Shown here: piece after piece, positions 14,373 to 14,875 of the stretch
Position numbering within the stretch: position 1 is the first letter of the stretch
Layout: each line of letters starts with the position of its first letter
Assembly (NCBI GenBank): GCA_016708845.1
Contig: JADJFB010000028.1
Coordinates: forward strand, 1 to 14,875
Direction of reading: 5' to 3'
Origin: Bacteroidota bacterium
GTDB lineage: Bacteria > Bacteroidota > Bacteroidia > B-17B0 > Aurantibacillaceae
DNA length: 14,875 nucleotides
Notes under the pieces: model-generated
Database searches by the model: none
What the model was told of the DNA's origin: nothing
Seen by the model: only the letters and a program-made list of their open reading frames with translations
Translations under genes and position numbers: made by a program

Positions 14373-14875
14373 TTAAAACTTAGAACGTAATTTTGTTTTT
14401 CTACGTTTAGGTTGGAAAAATCGTCCAACGGTAAATTGTAACGACATATATGAATCCTTTTCTTTATCACTTTGACCCTGTTCATCACCATTTGGAGCAG
14501 TTGCATATGGAATGTTACCTAAATTTGGATCGAAAATGCCAATGCTTTGGTTCCATAAGTATCTTCAAAAGAACTTTATCTGGGTGGTAAGTCGTACTAA
14601 CATCGTCAATATAATCTGTAAATGTTTTTGAAACTGTATTCTAATCCAATACACCATAATTTATTTAAAGTCATACGCCAAGCAATTCCAACAGGAATAC
14701 TGATAGATATACGTTTGTATTGTTTTGGGCCACCTGGTAAACCTTGACCTTCTGTATGCATGGGATATAATTTTTCCCATTGCCCAGTTGCTGATTTTTC
14801 CTTTGGATTATGCAAAAACCACCAACTCCAGCAAATAAAATAAATTCATTTGACTTACCTTTCTGACGTCGTTTT
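14373..14875 (-). CDS. PorG/DUF6089-like outer-membrane beta-barrel protein, partial and frameshifted
   Basis: Frame pieces join into the C-terminal part of an outer-membrane protein resembling the DUF6089 family, which includes the T9SS component PorG. Visible segments: NEFILFAGVGGFLHNPK, a loop rich in Gly and Pro, YKRISISIPVGIAWRM, WCIGLEYSFKKTFTDYIDDVSTTYHP (read across a shift), NPNLG-like loop sequence, then YMSLQFTVGRFFQPKRRKTKL ending RSKF with TAA at 14373-14375. TDYIDDVSTTY is the diagnostic stretch, and alternating strands fit a small beta-barrel. Indels are implied at the A-tract 14814-14818, the T-tract 14625-14629, near 14567-14570 and near 14530-14536. The N-terminus lies beyond the right edge. 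Being PorG itself rather than a paralogue is uncertain. Confidence 0.75.

Overview
The window is AT-rich DNA from a member of the Bacteroidota, probably a flavobacterium-like lineage. Four things point there: a gene with a C-terminal type IX secretion (T9SS) sorting domain, a PorG/DUF6089-like outer-membrane gene, Bacteroidota-type -7 promoter boxes (TAnnTTTG), and A-rich sequence instead of Shine-Dalgarno sites before starts. Most content is housekeeping. I see no tRNA, rRNA, CRISPR array, integrase, transposase or phage gene, and no gap longer than about 300 bases without a gene.

Left part (1-4214): the 3' part of valS runs rightward and meets a leftward marR-type regulator head to tail across an imperfect 100-nt inverted repeat. 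The marR promoter carries a perfect 12-bp palindrome beside a perfect -7 box, as expected for autorepression. dusB (tRNA dihydrouridine synthase) follows, with no usable start codon where its family starts. A short GC-rich element that can fold as a three-way junction separates dusB from a lipoprotein of the serine beta-lactamase/penicillin-binding family.

Middle (4373-10002): a tight leftward four-gene unit encodes a secreted DUF1579-like plus SnoaL-like protein, a GNAT acetyltransferase, RlmF (23S rRNA m6A1618 methyltransferase) and an SRPBCC protein. Upstream of it lie rpsO and pnp (ribosomal protein S15 and PNPase), separated by a leader with three possible hairpins. pnp is split by a one-base frameshift.

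Right part (10125-14875): a peptide-N-glycosidase F-like T9SS cargo gene broken by many indels; a PLP-dependent aminotransferase with an in-frame TGA; an inositol monophosphatase-family gene with a shifted 3' end; and a PorG/DUF6089-like gene with several shifts that runs off the window.

Main caution: the first 9 kb reads cleanly, whereas every sizeable gene to the right of about 9.1 kb is broken, often at short homopolymers. Sequencing or assembly error in the right third is the simplest explanation. I rebuilt those genes by joining frames, so treat their exact coordinates and residues as provisional. I did not find a convincing new multi-gene system. The most interesting biology is the PNGase F-like secreted enzyme, the self-contained marR operator and the folded GC-rich intergenic element.
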